NCBI RefSeq assembly: GCF_040537815.1
Contig: NZ_JBEWSZ010000001.1
Span: 4,216,001 to 4,280,000, forward strand
Direction: 5' to 3'
Origin: Mesorhizobium shangrilense
GTDB lineage: Bacteria > Pseudomonadota > Alphaproteobacteria > Rhizobiales > Rhizobiaceae
DNA length: 64,000 nucleotides
In this document: positions 20,402 through 30,116 of the stretch, one piece after another
Position numbering within the stretch: position 1 is the stretch's first letter
Layout of the letters: the number at the start of each line of letters is the position of its first letter
Position numbers and translations under genes: made by a program
Notes under the pieces: generated by a model
Databases searched by the model: none
What the model saw: the letters and a program-made list of their open reading frames with translations, nothing else
What the model was told of the DNA's origin: nothing

Positions 20402-20637
20402 AGGAATACCCCTTCGAAGACATCTTTCAGGCACATAGCGAAAACCCGCGCCAAGGGCAATGGCGCTATTGCCGCATTGCTGCGGAGAAGTGCCTCAAAG
20501 GAAAGTTGAAGCCGGCTGCCGGCGCACCGGTCCGGCGATCTTCATTGGCTTTGAACATACAGTGATAATTTCGCGTTTTTCGACGAGGTGGGGCGAGACT
20601 ATTCTTGTCCGATCGACCGGCCGGGCAGGAAAATGCA

Positions 20638-21453
20638 ATGATTTCGCCGACACAGGAGTTTGACTGGAACGGCACCAGCATCGCCTGGGGCATGGCCGGC
20701 TCGGGCCCACCGATCGTACTCGTGCACGGAACGCCGTTTTCCTCGCATGTCTGGCATCGCGTCGCTCCGGAACTGGCGCGCGACCACACGCTCTATTTCT
20801 ATGATCTTCCAGGATATGGGCGATCAGGGAAGCGGGAAGGCCAGGATGTTTCGCTGGGCGTGCAGGACAAGGCACTGGCGGCGATGCTCGCCTTCTGGAA
20901 ACTCAAGCGGCCAAACATCGTCGCCCATGATTTTGGCGGCGCCACCGCCTTGCGTGCGCATCTGATCGACGGTTGCGACTATGAAAGGCTGCTGCTTATC
21001 GACCCGGTGGCGGTGCGACCCTGGGGCTCACCCTTTGTCCAGCATGTCCGGCAGCATGAAGACGCCTTCGCCGGCGTGCCGGAATACATTCAGGCGGCGA
21101 TCCTGAAGGCGTATGTCTCCGGGGCGGCGGCCAGGCCCCTGTCGGACAGCGACATGGAACCCTACATCGCGCCATGGATGGGACCGGTTGGCCAACCGGC
21201 TTTCTATCGGCAGATCGCCCAGATGGATCAGCGTTTCACGGACGAAGTCGAGCCGCTCTACAGCGAATTCCGCTGCCCGGTGGCCTTGCTGTGGGGAGAA
21301 GAAGACCGATGGATATCGCCGCGGAGCGCCCACAAGCTTGCAGCCATGCTGCCGGATTGCACATTGAGCCTGGTTCCCGGTTCCGGCCACCTCATGCAGG
21401 AAGATGCCCCGGAAGCGATTGTGGCTGCAGCCCTGCGGTTCTTTGCCGGCTGA
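20638..21453 (+). CDS. Alpha/beta hydrolase with aspartate nucleophile (epoxide hydrolase/dehalogenase group)
   Basis: This is a 271-residue alpha/beta-fold hydrolase. The oxyanion HGTPFSSHVW motif is followed by a nucleophile elbow AHDFGGATAL in which aspartate takes the place of serine, as in epoxide hydrolases and haloalkane or fluoroacetate dehalogenases. The acid is in WGEEDRWIS and the catalytic His in GSGHLMQEDAPE. The ATG at 20638 follows an AGGA site; a TTG 33 bases earlier is an alternative. It stands alone and converges on the DUF3096 gene with a 10-base gap. The real substrate (an epoxide, a halogenated acid or other) is not set by sequence. Confidence 0.82.
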   Translation: MISPTQEFDWNGTSIAWGMAGSGPPIVLVHGTPFSSHVWHRVAPELARDHTLYFYDLPGYGRSGKREGQDVSLGVQDKALAAMLAFWKLKRPNIVAHDFGGATALRAHLIDGCDYERLLLIDPVAVRPWGSPFVQHVRQHEDAFAGVPEYIQAAILKAYVSGAAARPLSDSDMEPYIAPWMGPVGQPAFYRQIAQMDQRFTDEVEPLYSEFRCPVALLWGEEDRWISPRSAHKLAAMLPDCTLSLVPGSGHLMQEDAPEAIVAAALRFFAG

Positions 21454-21463
21454 CAGGACGCTA

Positions 21464-21613
21464 TCATCCAGCGAGATGCGGAAACAAACCAATCAAACCG
21501 ACGACGATCAGGTAGAGGGCGACGATGTAGTTCAGCAAGCGAGGCATCACCAGGATCAGCACGCCGGCGATCAGCGAGATGAGCGGGGTGAGCGCGAGCG
21601 TGGAGATGTGCAT
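21464..21613 (-). CDS. DUF3096 family small membrane protein
   Basis: The 49-residue peptide has two hydrophobic helices (ISLIAGVLILVMP and YIVALYLIVVGLIGLF), the pattern of DUF3096 proteins. A GGAAGGAT site lies before ATG 21613. The function of the family is unknown. It is downstream of the FeeM-like gene on the same strand with a 140-base gap. Confidence 0.8.
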   Translation of the reverse strand: MHISTLALTPLISLIAGVLILVMPRLLNYIVALYLIVVGLIGLFPHLAG

Positions 21614-21752
21614 GCGAGAATCCTTCCAATTGCGCGGCCAGACACCTGGCCGAAGCTGTTCCATGGCAGGCCCATGCGTCTTTGACGCTGCTGCCGCCAC
21701 AAGAACGCCGGACCAGCCGGAAAGCTCCATGCGCGCCCAAAAATCTCGGATG

Positions 21753-22523
21753 TCAGGCGGCTTCGCTGAAGTACTTGGCAGTGGGCAGAATGGTCAGCGG
21801 CGCGAGTTCGCCATTGATCGGACGATGGAACAGCATTCGCTGTTCGAAGGCCGTGGATTGGAAGAACGGGAAGCGATCCAGCGTGGCCTGCATGTTTTCG
21901 GAACATTTCGACTGGAACAGATGCACCGGCACGGTGAGCCCCGGGTAGGTACGGGGTGGAACGGCCTGTTCGGAACGGAATATGCGCTGGTAGAAACTGG
22001 AATGTTCTTCCTTGATCGCGGTCAGGCAATAAGTAGCCTTGAATTTATTGCAGGCGACCACGGCAAGCCGCAGAGTTACATAGGGCAGCACACGCAGGCT
22101 GGTCGACCATTCAAGATCCGCCGCGAAGCGGCTGGGATCGACGAAGGTTTCTCCAGCCGACAACCGGCGTGCCAGCACGTCGCCAAAGACATCGGTGCTG
22201 GGTGAAACAGAGTATTTCGCGCTGGCGTAGTGGATCCTGATGGTGCTCACCAGGGTGCCGTCGTAGAATACGCCGAAGCGGTAGGAATTGGGCAGGTCGT
22301 CGAACTTGTCCATGACCATGCGAGAGGCGTCCGGCTTCACCATGCCTGCATGGACATAGGAATTGTACCGAAGCCGATAGATCGCTTCCAAGTCCTCTCC
22401 GCCATCGCAGAGCCGGTACTCGATATGCTCCAGAACGTCCATGACGTGGCGCGAGAAACCGGATGAGGATGGAGGTGTCGTCTTCGAAGCCGCGCTGGCC
22501 AAGCCTAGCTGTTGCGTGTCCAT
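21753..22523 (-). CDS. FeeM-like N-acyl amino acid synthase / acyl-homoserine-lactone-synthase-fold protein
   Basis: This 256-residue protein resembles the FeeM group of N-acyl amino acid synthases, which share the GNAT fold with LuxI-type autoinducer synthases and use acyl-ACP as donor. Visible family features are AIYRLRYNSYVHAGM near the start, the central FGVFYDGTLVSTIRIHYA strand pair and LPYVTLRLAVVACNKFKATYCLTAIKEEH. The ATG at 22523 follows AAGGG by six bases. The C-terminal quarter (FHRPINGELAPLTILP) is less conserved. It is transcribed in the same direction as the GGDEF-EAL gene behind it but separated by 146 bases with a TTAACGTTAA palindrome at 22611-22620. Product and amino acid substrate are unknown. 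Confidence 0.75.
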   Translation of the reverse strand: MDTQQLGLASAASKTTPPSSSGFSRHVMDVLEHIEYRLCDGGEDLEAIYRLRYNSYVHAGMVKPDASRMVMDKFDDLPNSYRFGVFYDGTLVSTIRIHYASAKYSVSPSTDVFGDVLARRLSAGETFVDPSRFAADLEWSTSLRVLPYVTLRLAVVACNKFKATYCLTAIKEEHSSFYQRIFRSEQAVPPRTYPGLTVPVHLFQSKCSENMQATLDRFPFFQSTAFEQRMLFHRPINGELAPLTILPTAKYFSEAA

Positions 22524-22669
22524 GTGTCCCTTCACCCCGTCGCAGGACAACAATAGCGAACGCACGGAAGAACCAGAAGTAAAATTCCCATCTTTTCCGT
22601 TTACTGAAAATTAACGTTAACAAGATGGCGCCGACCGGGACGCAATGACTGGTCCACCTCACGCAAGGG

Positions 22670-24985
22670 CTAGTTTTTGGCGAGCTTCACGACCGGCTTC
22701 AGCTCGGCGGCGAACGGCCACGTAACGTTGGACATCGTGCGGATGCCCGATGCGCTGAGCGCCGCACCGAACAGGAAGCCCTGGACCAGGTCCGGCTTAA
22801 CCTGCTGGGCCAGGATCTTCAGCTGTTCGAAGGTTTCGACACCTTCGACGGTGACTGAAAGGCCCAGCGGCCGTGACAGGCTGACGATACCCTTCAGCAG
22901 TTCCAGCGACCGGCTGTTCTGCGTGACGTCCATCAGGAACGACCGGTCGATCTTGATCTTGTCGAGCGGCAGCTTGTGCAGGTAGCTCAGGCTTGAATAG
23001 CCTGTGCCGAAATCATCGAGGGCGATGCGCACGCCAAGCTGTTTCAGTTCCTCGATATACTGACGCGTCAGCGACTTGTCGTCGAGGAGCGCCGTTTCGG
23101 TGACCTCGATCTCCAGGCGACCCGCGGCAAGGCCGGAACCAGCGAGCGCTTCACGAACCTTCTGCACAACATCGCGATTGCGGAAGTCCTTGGCGGATAG
23201 GTTGACCGAGACGCTGGTCTGATCGGGCCATTTGGCGCATTCGGTGCACGCCGCCTGGAGGACGAAGGTGCTGATCTCGGAGATGATGCCCATTTCCTCG
23301 GCCAGGGGAATGAAGATGCTCGGCGAGATCGGCCCGAGATCGGGATGATCCCATCGGCACAGCGCCTCGCAACTGGCGATCCGCATCGTGCTCATCGCGA
23401 CGATCGGTTGATAGACCACCCGCAGCCCCTTGCTTTCCACGGCGCTGCGCAGGTCCGCCTTCATCAATTGGCGATTGCGGAAAGCGGCGTCCATCGAAGC
23501 CTCGAACAGCCGCCAGTTGTTCTTGCCCAGTTCCTTGGCCTTGTAGAGCGCCAGGTCAGCCTTGACGATCATCTCATCGACATCGGTGACCGCTACCCGC
23601 GAAAGTACGGCGCCCACGCTTGCCTGTATCCGCAGAACATGGCCGGCGACATCGACATCGCCCTGCAAGCCGGCAAAGATGTCATCGAGCAGCCCGGCGA
23701 GGTGGGTTTCGTCTTCGATCCTGTCGAAGAAGATCATGAACTCGTCGCCGCCAAAGCGGCTGACATTGATGTCCTGGCCCGCCATGGCGGCAAGCCGCTC
23801 GGCGACGGCGTAGATCAATCCGTCACCGACCGGGTGGCCGAGCGTATCGTTGACACTCTTGAAGTCGTCAAGATCGACCACGGCGAGCGCACAAAGGCGG
23901 TCCCGGTCGCCCGAGGCCATGCTCTCGCCGACCAGCTCGTGGAAATAGGCACGGTTTGGCAGGCCGGTGAGGCTGTCGTAACGCGCCATGAAGCGAATCT
24001 TTTCTTCCGCTTCGACGCGAGCCGTCACGTCCTCGAAGGTAATGACCCCCAGTTCCTGGCTGCCTTCGCGCGCCGAGAACTCGTAGTGCTGGCCATTGGA
24101 AAACGAAACAAGGACCTTGCGGTCCCGCCCCTCGCGAAGCGCGCGCGTGAGCTGTGCCTCGATATAGCGGCATTCCTTGGGGGCCAGCATGCCGCCGGCG
24201 ACGCCACGCATGAGCAACGAATGGATCGAACGCCCGAGCAGTGCGTCAGGAGATTTCAGCGACATCAAATGCGCGGCTTCGGCATTACCGACAACCACCT
24301 TGCCGTCCGGGCCAAGCATGACGAGGCCATGAGGCATCGTGTTCAAAGCCCGGTCAAAGCGTTGCGCGATCTGTCTTGCCTGCTTGTGTCCGACAACGGC
24401 CGAGAACAGGACATCGCGCACATGGTCGGCGCTGCCCTTGATGATGAACATGAAGGGGACGATGAGCAGGCCGAGCACAACATGAGGTATGTCGAGCCGC
24501 AGGATAAGTGCTGCCGCTATCGGCCCCACAAAGGTCACGGCAAAAATCATGACCATGCGGGGCGAACCGTAATTGCGCCCTACGACCGTGACGAGCGATC
24601 CGAGCGTAATCGCAAGCGCTCCGATCTCGGCATAGGAATCCGAGTACAAGTAGATGGAAATGAAGCAGAAAAACCCCAGGATCAGGCCCTGAATGCTGCC
24701 CTTCAGGACGTATTCGCGCTCCCACCGCTCCGCGTCGAGCGCATCGCGTATGACACCACCCGACGTGTGGAACCGCCGCAGGCCGAAATAGCGCCAGACA
24801 CCGATACCGAGCAGCGCACCGGCAAGGAACAGAAAGACGGGCTGGCCATTGCGCCAGTACACCATGAGGCTGACCGTGGCGTGGCAAACGGCGCCAATCA
24901 CCAGCATGTGCGCGTTGTCGAACAACGACCGCACAAACTGGATATAAACATCCGCAGGGATGTTATCGGTCTTTGTTCTGCCCAT
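22670..24985 (-). CDS. Membrane GGDEF-EAL protein (cyclic di-GMP turnover)
   Basis: This is a 771-residue signalling protein. About five N-terminal helices (for example GLILGFFCFISIYLY and MVMIFAVTFVGPIAAALIL) form a membrane sensor. A PAS-like domain follows (NTMPHGLVMLGPDGKVVVGN). The GGDEF domain has an intact SRFGGDEFMIFF motif near residue 405. The EAL domain has ASCEALCRWDH, NLSAKDF, EVTETALL, LDDFGTGYSSLSYL and VEGVETFEQ, all catalytic positions present. No RxxD inhibitory site is visible directly before GGDEF. It may be bifunctional. ATG 24985 is used; GTG 25018 would add 11 residues. It neighbours the FeeM-like gene, which hints at signalling, but no direct link is proven. Confidence 0.9.
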   Translation of the reverse strand: MGRTKTDNIPADVYIQFVRSLFDNAHMLVIGAVCHATVSLMVYWRNGQPVFLFLAGALLGIGVWRYFGLRRFHTSGGVIRDALDAERWEREYVLKGSIQGLILGFFCFISIYLYSDSYAEIGALAITLGSLVTVVGRNYGSPRMVMIFAVTFVGPIAAALILRLDIPHVVLGLLIVPFMFIIKGSADHVRDVLFSAVVGHKQARQIAQRFDRALNTMPHGLVMLGPDGKVVVGNAEAAHLMSLKSPDALLGRSIHSLLMRGVAGGMLAPKECRYIEAQLTRALREGRDRKVLVSFSNGQHYEFSAREGSQELGVITFEDVTARVEAEEKIRFMARYDSLTGLPNRAYFHELVGESMASGDRDRLCALAVVDLDDFKSVNDTLGHPVGDGLIYAVAERLAAMAGQDINVSRFGGDEFMIFFDRIEDETHLAGLLDDIFAGLQGDVDVAGHVLRIQASVGAVLSRVAVTDVDEMIVKADLALYKAKELGKNNWRLFEASMDAAFRNRQLMKADLRSAVESKGLRVVYQPIVAMSTMRIASCEALCRWDHPDLGPISPSIFIPLAEEMGIISEISTFVLQAACTECAKWPDQTSVSVNLSAKDFRNRDVVQKVREALAGSGLAAGRLEIEVTETALLDDKSLTRQYIEELKQLGVRIALDDFGTGYSSLSYLHKLPLDKIKIDRSFLMDVTQNSRSLELLKGIVSLSRPLGLSVTVEGVETFEQLKILAQQVKPDLVQGFLFGAALSASGIRTMSNVTWPFAAELKPVVKLAKN

Positions 24986-25076
24986 TACTGGCGCCCAACT
25001 GAGCCCCAGCCTTGGCACAGGCCCATTAAAAAACCTTTAGTATCAGCTGAAAAGCCTGATTCTCTTTGATTTCCAG

Positions 25077-28000
25077 CTATTCGGCCGCCTGCAGCTCGGT
25101 TGGTTTTACCGATGCCCTGAAACGTTCGAGAAGGCGCTGGCGCTCACCTTCGACGCTTGCCACCGAAGCCTGCCTGACATGGCCGTAGCCGCGAATGAGC
25201 GCGGGCACGGAGACCAGAGCCGTCGCTGCCTCGATCTTGCCCGGCGCGAGCGAGCCGCCGACCAGATCGAGATCCGCCTCGTATTGCGCAAGCAGCCCGC
25301 GCTCCATGCGGCGCTCGGCGCTGTAGCCGAACAGGTCGAAGGCCGTCCCGCGCAGGCTCTTCATCGCCGCCAGCACGCGAAAACCCTTCATCATCCAAGG
25401 GCCGAAGCTGGATTTCCTGGGCTTGCCGTCGTTGCCGCGCCTGCCCATGATCGGCGGCGCGAGGTGGAATTCGAGTTTGTCGTAGCTCTGGAACTGCTTT
25501 CCCAACTCGGCGGCGAAGGAGCCGTCGGTATAGAGCCGCGCCACCTCGTATTCGTCCTTGATCGCCATCAGCTTGAACAGGTTCCTCGCGGCAGCCTCTG
25601 TAACCACCGTCGAGCCCGGCACGGCCCTGGTTTCGGCGGCGCGCAGCGCGGCCAGCCGGCCAGCATAGCGCTTGGCATAGGCGGCGTTCTGATAGGCGGT
25701 CAGGAAGGCGACCCGGCGGGCGATGATGTCGTCCAGCGTCTCGGCAATCGAAGCCTGTCCGGCCTTGCCCGGCTGGGTGACGAGGCCGCGCACGAAATCC
25801 GGCTGATGGGCGGCGCGACGGCCCCAGCGGAACGCTGAGATGTTCATTGCAACCGCTTCGCCGTTGAGTTCGATTGCCTTCTCGACAGCCTCGGCCGACA
25901 GCGGCAGCCCGCCATGCTGGAAGGCAAAGCCAAGCATGAACATGTTGGCGCCGAGCGAATTGCCGAACAGCGTGGCTGCGGTGCGCGTGGCGTCGAAGAA
26001 ATGCGCCTTGTCTTCGCCGGCCGCGGTGCGGATCGCCTTCTTTAGGCGTTCGACAGGCAACGAGAAATCGGCGGAACGGGCAAATTCGCCTGGCATGATT
26101 TCGGCGGTGTTGGCGACGAATATGGTGTGGCCCTCGCGGACGGCGCCAAGCACCTTCTTGGCGCCGGAGACAACCAGGTCGCAGCCAAGCACAAGATCGG
26201 CCTTGCCGGCGGAAACGCGGATGGCGTTGATATCGTCGGGCGTGCGGGCGATGCGGACATGGGTGAACACCGAGCCGCCCTTCTGGGCGAGGCCGGCCAT
26301 GTCGATCATGCCGCAACCCTTGTCCTCGAGATGGGCTGCCATGCCCAGCACAGCGCCGACGGTGACGACACCGGTGCCGCCAACGCCGTCGATGATCGCC
26401 GCCCAACCCTGTTCGCCGAGCGGGAATTCAGCGGGCGTGGGCACGCCGTCCAGGGGATCGGCCTTGCCGGCAATGCCTTCGGCCTTCCTGATCTTGGCGC
26501 CATGCACCGTGACAAAGGACGGGCAGAAGCCGTTGACGCAGGAGAAGTCCTTGTTGCAGCTCGACTGGTCGATCTTGCGCTTGCGGCCGAACTCGGTCTC
26601 GACCGGCTGGATCGACACGCAGTTCGACTGCACGCCGCAATCGCCGCAGCCTTCGCAGACCAGTTCGTTGATGAAGACGCGCTTGTCGGGATCGGGAAAA
26701 GTGCCGCGCTTGCGGCGGCGGCGTTTTTCGGCGGCGCAGGTCTGGTCGTAGAGCAGCACCGAAACGCCCTTCACGTCGCGCAATTCGCGCTGGACGAGGT
26801 CGAGGTCATCACGGTGATGGATGGTGGCGCCGGCGGGGAACTCCGCCTTGCTTGAATATTTATCCGGCTCATCAGTGACGATGGCGATGCGGTCGACGCC
26901 CTCGGCGCGCACCTGCCTGGCGATCATGTCGACGGTCAGGCCGCCTTCGTGCGGCTGGCCGCCGGTCATGGCGACGGCGTCGTTGTAGAGGATCTTGTAG
27001 GTGATGTTGGCATCGGTCGACAGCGCGAAACGGATCGCCAGCGTGCCGGAGTGGTTATAGGTGCCGTCGCCGAGGTTCTGGAAGATGTGACCGCGCTTCG
27101 AGAACGGCGCCTGTCCCACCCATTGCGCGCCCTCGCCGCCCATGGCGGTGAAGCCGACGGTGTTGCGGTCCATCCACAGCGCCATGAAATGGCAGCCGAT
27201 GCCGGCGGCGGCGATCGAGCCGTCCGGCACCTTGGTCGAGGAATTGTGCGGACAGCCGGAACAGAAGAACGGCGTGCGCGAGCCGATGTCGGTGGTGTCA
27301 GCGAGCATCGCCTGGAACTGGCGCAGCTTTGCCACCCGCGCCGAAATCTCTTCCGACGGACCGATGGTCCGCACGATCCTGTCGCCAAGCGCGATGGCGA
27401 TCTCGTTGGGGTCAAGCGCGCCCTTGGCCGGAAACAGCCAGTCGCCGCGTTCGTCCTTCTTGCCGACGATGACCGGCTGAATGGCCGTGCCGTAGAGGCT
27501 TTCGCGCAGCTGCACCTCGATCAGCGAGCGCTTCTCCTCGACGACGACGATGGTGTCGAGGCCGCGCGCGAAGTCGGCGATATGCTGCAGGTCGAGCGGC
27601 CATGGGCAGCCGACCTTGAACAGCCGGATGCCGATGCGGTTGGCCGCCGCTTCATCGACGCCGATATCGTCCAGCGCCTGGCGGACGTCGAGATAGCTTT
27701 TGCCGATGGTGATGATGCCAAGCTTCGGGTTGCGGCCGCCCGAATAGACGGTTCTGTTCAGGCCGTTGGCATGGATGAAGGCGGAAGCGGCGGCGCGCTT
27801 GTATTCATGCAGCCGCTCTTCCTGGCCGAGCATGTCGATCTCGTTGCGGATGTTGAGCCCGCCGCGCGGCATGTCGAACTCGGGAACGACGATGTTCAGC
27901 CGTGCCATCGAGGCGTCGACCGAGGCTGTCGATTCGATATTGTCCTTGACGCATTTGATCGCCGCCCAGGTGCCGGCGAAGCGCGACATGGCAAAGCCGT

Positions 28001-28553
28001 AGAGTCCGTAGTCGATGATTTCCTGGACGCCGGCCGGATTGAGGATCGGCACCATCGTGTCGACGAACAGGAATTCCGTGGCATGCGCATTGGTCGAGGA
28101 TTCGGCCATGTGATCGTCGCCCATCAGGGCGAGCACACCGCCATGTTTCGACGAGCCGGCAAGATTGGCGTGACGGAACACGTCGCCGGAGCGGTCGACG
28201 CCCGGTCCCTTGCCGTACCAGACCGAGAAGACACCGTCACGCGTGCCTTCCCCCATCAATTCGGCCTGCTGCGAGCCCCAGCATGCCGTGGCCGCGAGCT
28301 CCTCGTTGAGGCCAGGCTGGAAGACGATATCCGCTTGGGCAAGCTGCTTCTTGGCTTTCCAGAGCTGCAGGTCGAGACCACCCAGCGGCGAGCCGCGATA
28401 GCCGGAGACGAAGCCCGCCGTGTTCAGCCCAGCGCGGCGGTCGCGCTCGCGCTGCATCAGGAGCATGCGGATGACCGCCTGCGCGCCCGAAAGGAAGATG
28501 CGCTCCTTGCCCAGGTCGAACTTGTCGTCGAGCGCGACGTCATGCAGCGTCAT
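25077..28553 (-). CDS. Indolepyruvate ferredoxin oxidoreductase family protein (fused alpha/beta)
   Basis: This is a large fused 2-oxoacid:ferredoxin oxidoreductase of 1158 residues, a usual length for the single-chain aerobic form. The N-terminal pyrimidine-binding part has FVSGYRGSPLGGLD, the ThDP region CSGCPHNSSTKVPDG and GIGCHFMALWMDR, and the iron-sulfur segment CEGCGDCGVQSNC. The C-terminal gamma domain begins near GVGGTGVVTVGAVLGMAA. Such enzymes oxidatively decarboxylate aryl or branched 2-oxo acids with ThDP, CoA and Fe-S clusters, linking amino acid breakdown to ferredoxin. The start at 28553 fits the family N-terminus (LDDKFDLGKERIFLSG). It is a single gene. The preferred oxo acid is not known. 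Confidence 0.92.
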   Translation of the reverse strand: MTLHDVALDDKFDLGKERIFLSGAQAVIRMLLMQRERDRRAGLNTAGFVSGYRGSPLGGLDLQLWKAKKQLAQADIVFQPGLNEELAATACWGSQQAELMGEGTRDGVFSVWYGKGPGVDRSGDVFRHANLAGSSKHGGVLALMGDDHMAESSTNAHATEFLFVDTMVPILNPAGVQEIIDYGLYGFAMSRFAGTWAAIKCVKDNIESTASVDASMARLNIVVPEFDMPRGGLNIRNEIDMLGQEERLHEYKRAAASAFIHANGLNRTVYSGGRNPKLGIITIGKSYLDVRQALDDIGVDEAAANRIGIRLFKVGCPWPLDLQHIADFARGLDTIVVVEEKRSLIEVQLRESLYGTAIQPVIVGKKDERGDWLFPAKGALDPNEIAIALGDRIVRTIGPSEEISARVAKLRQFQAMLADTTDIGSRTPFFCSGCPHNSSTKVPDGSIAAAGIGCHFMALWMDRNTVGFTAMGGEGAQWVGQAPFSKRGHIFQNLGDGTYNHSGTLAIRFALSTDANITYKILYNDAVAMTGGQPHEGGLTVDMIARQVRAEGVDRIAIVTDEPDKYSSKAEFPAGATIHHRDDLDLVQRELRDVKGVSVLLYDQTCAAEKRRRRKRGTFPDPDKRVFINELVCEGCGDCGVQSNCVSIQPVETEFGRKRKIDQSSCNKDFSCVNGFCPSFVTVHGAKIRKAEGIAGKADPLDGVPTPAEFPLGEQGWAAIIDGVGGTGVVTVGAVLGMAAHLEDKGCGMIDMAGLAQKGGSVFTHVRIARTPDDINAIRVSAGKADLVLGCDLVVSGAKKVLGAVREGHTIFVANTAEIMPGEFARSADFSLPVERLKKAIRTAAGEDKAHFFDATRTAATLFGNSLGANMFMLGFAFQHGGLPLSAEAVEKAIELNGEAVAMNISAFRWGRRAAHQPDFVRGLVTQPGKAGQASIAETLDDIIARRVAFLTAYQNAAYAKRYAGRLAALRAAETRAVPGSTVVTEAAARNLFKLMAIKDEYEVARLYTDGSFAAELGKQFQSYDKLEFHLAPPIMGRRGNDGKPRKSSFGPWMMKGFRVLAAMKSLRGTAFDLFGYSAERRMERGLLAQYEADLDLVGGSLAPGKIEAATALVSVPALIRGYGHVRQASVASVEGERQRLLERFRASVKPTELQAAE

Positions 28554-28832
28554 CAGGTATTTCCTCTGCGGAGGCCGCGCGGGGACCAGCAGCCAACGTC
28601 GGGGTCGAATGGCGCAGTGTTTATCCCCTTGCCGGGCAGGTCAAACAAAATCGCAGGTGCCAGACAAAGCGCAACGAACGGGCCGACCGGCTCATTGCCT
28701 ACGTATGAAATCGTTCAACCGATGTCACCGTGACGCACGAAAATTTCTGCGCGGTGTCAAAGGGAAGTCGCTGCGCCTTTTGTTTATGGATGTCGTTGTC
28801 CCAAACCGCTGCGCACTTTTGGGCGGCATGCC

Positions 28833-29369
28833 TCACATGCCCTTCGAGCAATCGGGCTTGGGTTCGCCGGGCAGCTTGCCATCGGGATGGCCGGCAAGGT
28901 CAGGATTGGCCGTATAGAGCTGGTCGATGACCAGGGGCCGGTCGGGAAGGACGGACTGGTCCTCCGTCGACATAAGCGTGGTGTCGATCGTCTGGAGTAC
29001 CGCGCCATCGGGACCCTTGATGCTGATGGCGATCGCATAGGGTTTGTCCTTGACGACGCAGGTCAACGCAGGGCTTTCCAACGACACCTTGTTGAGCTTC
29101 GGCCAGACCTTCTGCTCGACCACGAGCGGCGCGCCGCCGGCCGGGTTCTGGAAGCTGGCAACGACCACTTGCCCCTCGCCCATCGGCTGCAGGGGCCTGA
29201 GCGTCACCACATAGGTCGCCCGCGCAAGACGGTAGTTGAAGACGAATATCTTGCCGGAAATCTCGAAAAGCTTGCCTTCACCCTTGCCCGTGTCGCGACA
29301 GGCGCCGAGCGCCATTGCCGCGGCCAGGGCGGCACCTAAGAGGATCGAGCGCGAAAGACGTCTAGGCAT
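28833..29369 (-). CDS. Predicted lipoprotein of unknown function
   Basis: The 178-residue protein starts with an arginine-rich signal peptide (MPRRLSRSILLGAALAAAMALGAC) whose MALGAC end is a lipobox with the acylated cysteine near residue 24. The mature part is predicted beta-rich (VVVASFQNPAGGAPLVVEQKV) and contains one further cysteine pair candidate. An AAGGAGG site precedes ATG 29369, and this start lies eight bases inside the end of the CGNR gene, so the two are co-transcribed. No known domain was recognised. It is presumably anchored in the outer or inner membrane facing the periplasm. Confidence 0.75.
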   Translation of the reverse strand: MPRRLSRSILLGAALAAAMALGACRDTGKGEGKLFEISGKIFVFNYRLARATYVVTLRPLQPMGEGQVVVASFQNPAGGAPLVVEQKVWPKLNKVSLESPALTCVVKDKPYAIAISIKGPDGAVLQTIDTTLMSTEDQSVLPDRPLVIDQLYTANPDLAGHPDGKLPGEPKPDCSKGM

Positions 29370-29970
29370 TGCTGACCTCCTTGGCGGCGGTGCGGCGGCG
29401 GTAATGGCGGCTAGCCTTCTGACGGTTGCCGCACACCGCCATGTCGCACCACAGGCGGCTGGAGTTGCGGCTCCTGTCGACAAACAGCCAAGTGCAGTTG
29501 GGGCAAATCCTCAGCCTTGCGATGGTGTCGTCACGCAGCAGCGACAGGGCGGAAACCGCAAGCGCAGCCTCGAAGGCGATCGGCTTCGCCGGATCTCCGA
29601 ACGGTCTCCCGGGCGCGCCAACTTCGGTCCGGCTGCCAGCCAGACCCTCGGCGCAGGCTCGCAGAAATCCGGGCAGGTCGCCGGTGGCGACCGCGCCCTT
29701 CGAGACCGCGCCGCGAAACAGCCGGTCGGTCGCTTCACGGATCGAGACCACGACCGGTGCGATGGCTTGCGGCGACGGCGCTTCAAGCCGCCTGCCACCA
29801 AGCTCGGTGGTGCGAAAGCCGCTTGCCGCATCGGCGAAACGGGCGATCTCCTGCGGATTGTCGAAACGATCGAAGGTCTTTTGCGGATCGCCTCGCAGCA
29901 CGACCGTGTTGGCCGTGTCGAGCGCCAGAAGGCCACCGGTGAAGCGATGTGGTGTCCAGGATACCGTCAT
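29362..29970 (-). CDS. CGNR zinc finger (ABATE-type) regulatory protein
   Basis: The 202-residue protein has an N-terminal ABATE-like domain (LLALDTANTVVLRGDPQKTFDRF) and a C-terminal CGNR zinc finger with CPNCTWLFVD...WCDMAVCGNRQK, all four cysteines in place, followed by a basic tail. Proteins of this architecture are thought to be DNA-binding regulators of stress or metabolic genes. It is the first gene of a two-gene unit with the lipoprotein and is divergent from the LivH-like permease (147-base gap). The regulated genes are unknown. Confidence 0.88.
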   Translation of the reverse strand: MTVSWTPHRFTGGLLALDTANTVVLRGDPQKTFDRFDNPQEIARFADAASGFRTTELGGRRLEAPSPQAIAPVVVSIREATDRLFRGAVSKGAVATGDLPGFLRACAEGLAGSRTEVGAPGRPFGDPAKPIAFEAALAVSALSLLRDDTIARLRICPNCTWLFVDRSRNSSRLWCDMAVCGNRQKASRHYRRRTAAKEVSNA

Positions 29971-30116
29971 GGCTGAAATCTAACCGATAAATCGAGTTTG
30001 ACAAGTTAGATTCTACAATGCAACCTTCACATGGACGCGGCCTCCGCAGCCTTTGTCTTGGGCATGTCCTTGCCCAAGCTGATCTGCTGCCGGGCGACAT
30101 GCTCCGAGGATTTTGC

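Noticed and set aside
23345..25069. Long plus-strand frame opposite the GGDEF-EAL gene
   Set aside because: The opposite strand codes a clear GGDEF-EAL protein; this frame shows only shadow composition.
26949..28733. Long plus-strand frame opposite the indolepyruvate oxidoreductase
   Set aside because: Shadow of a confidently assigned gene, with no ribosome site or motif.
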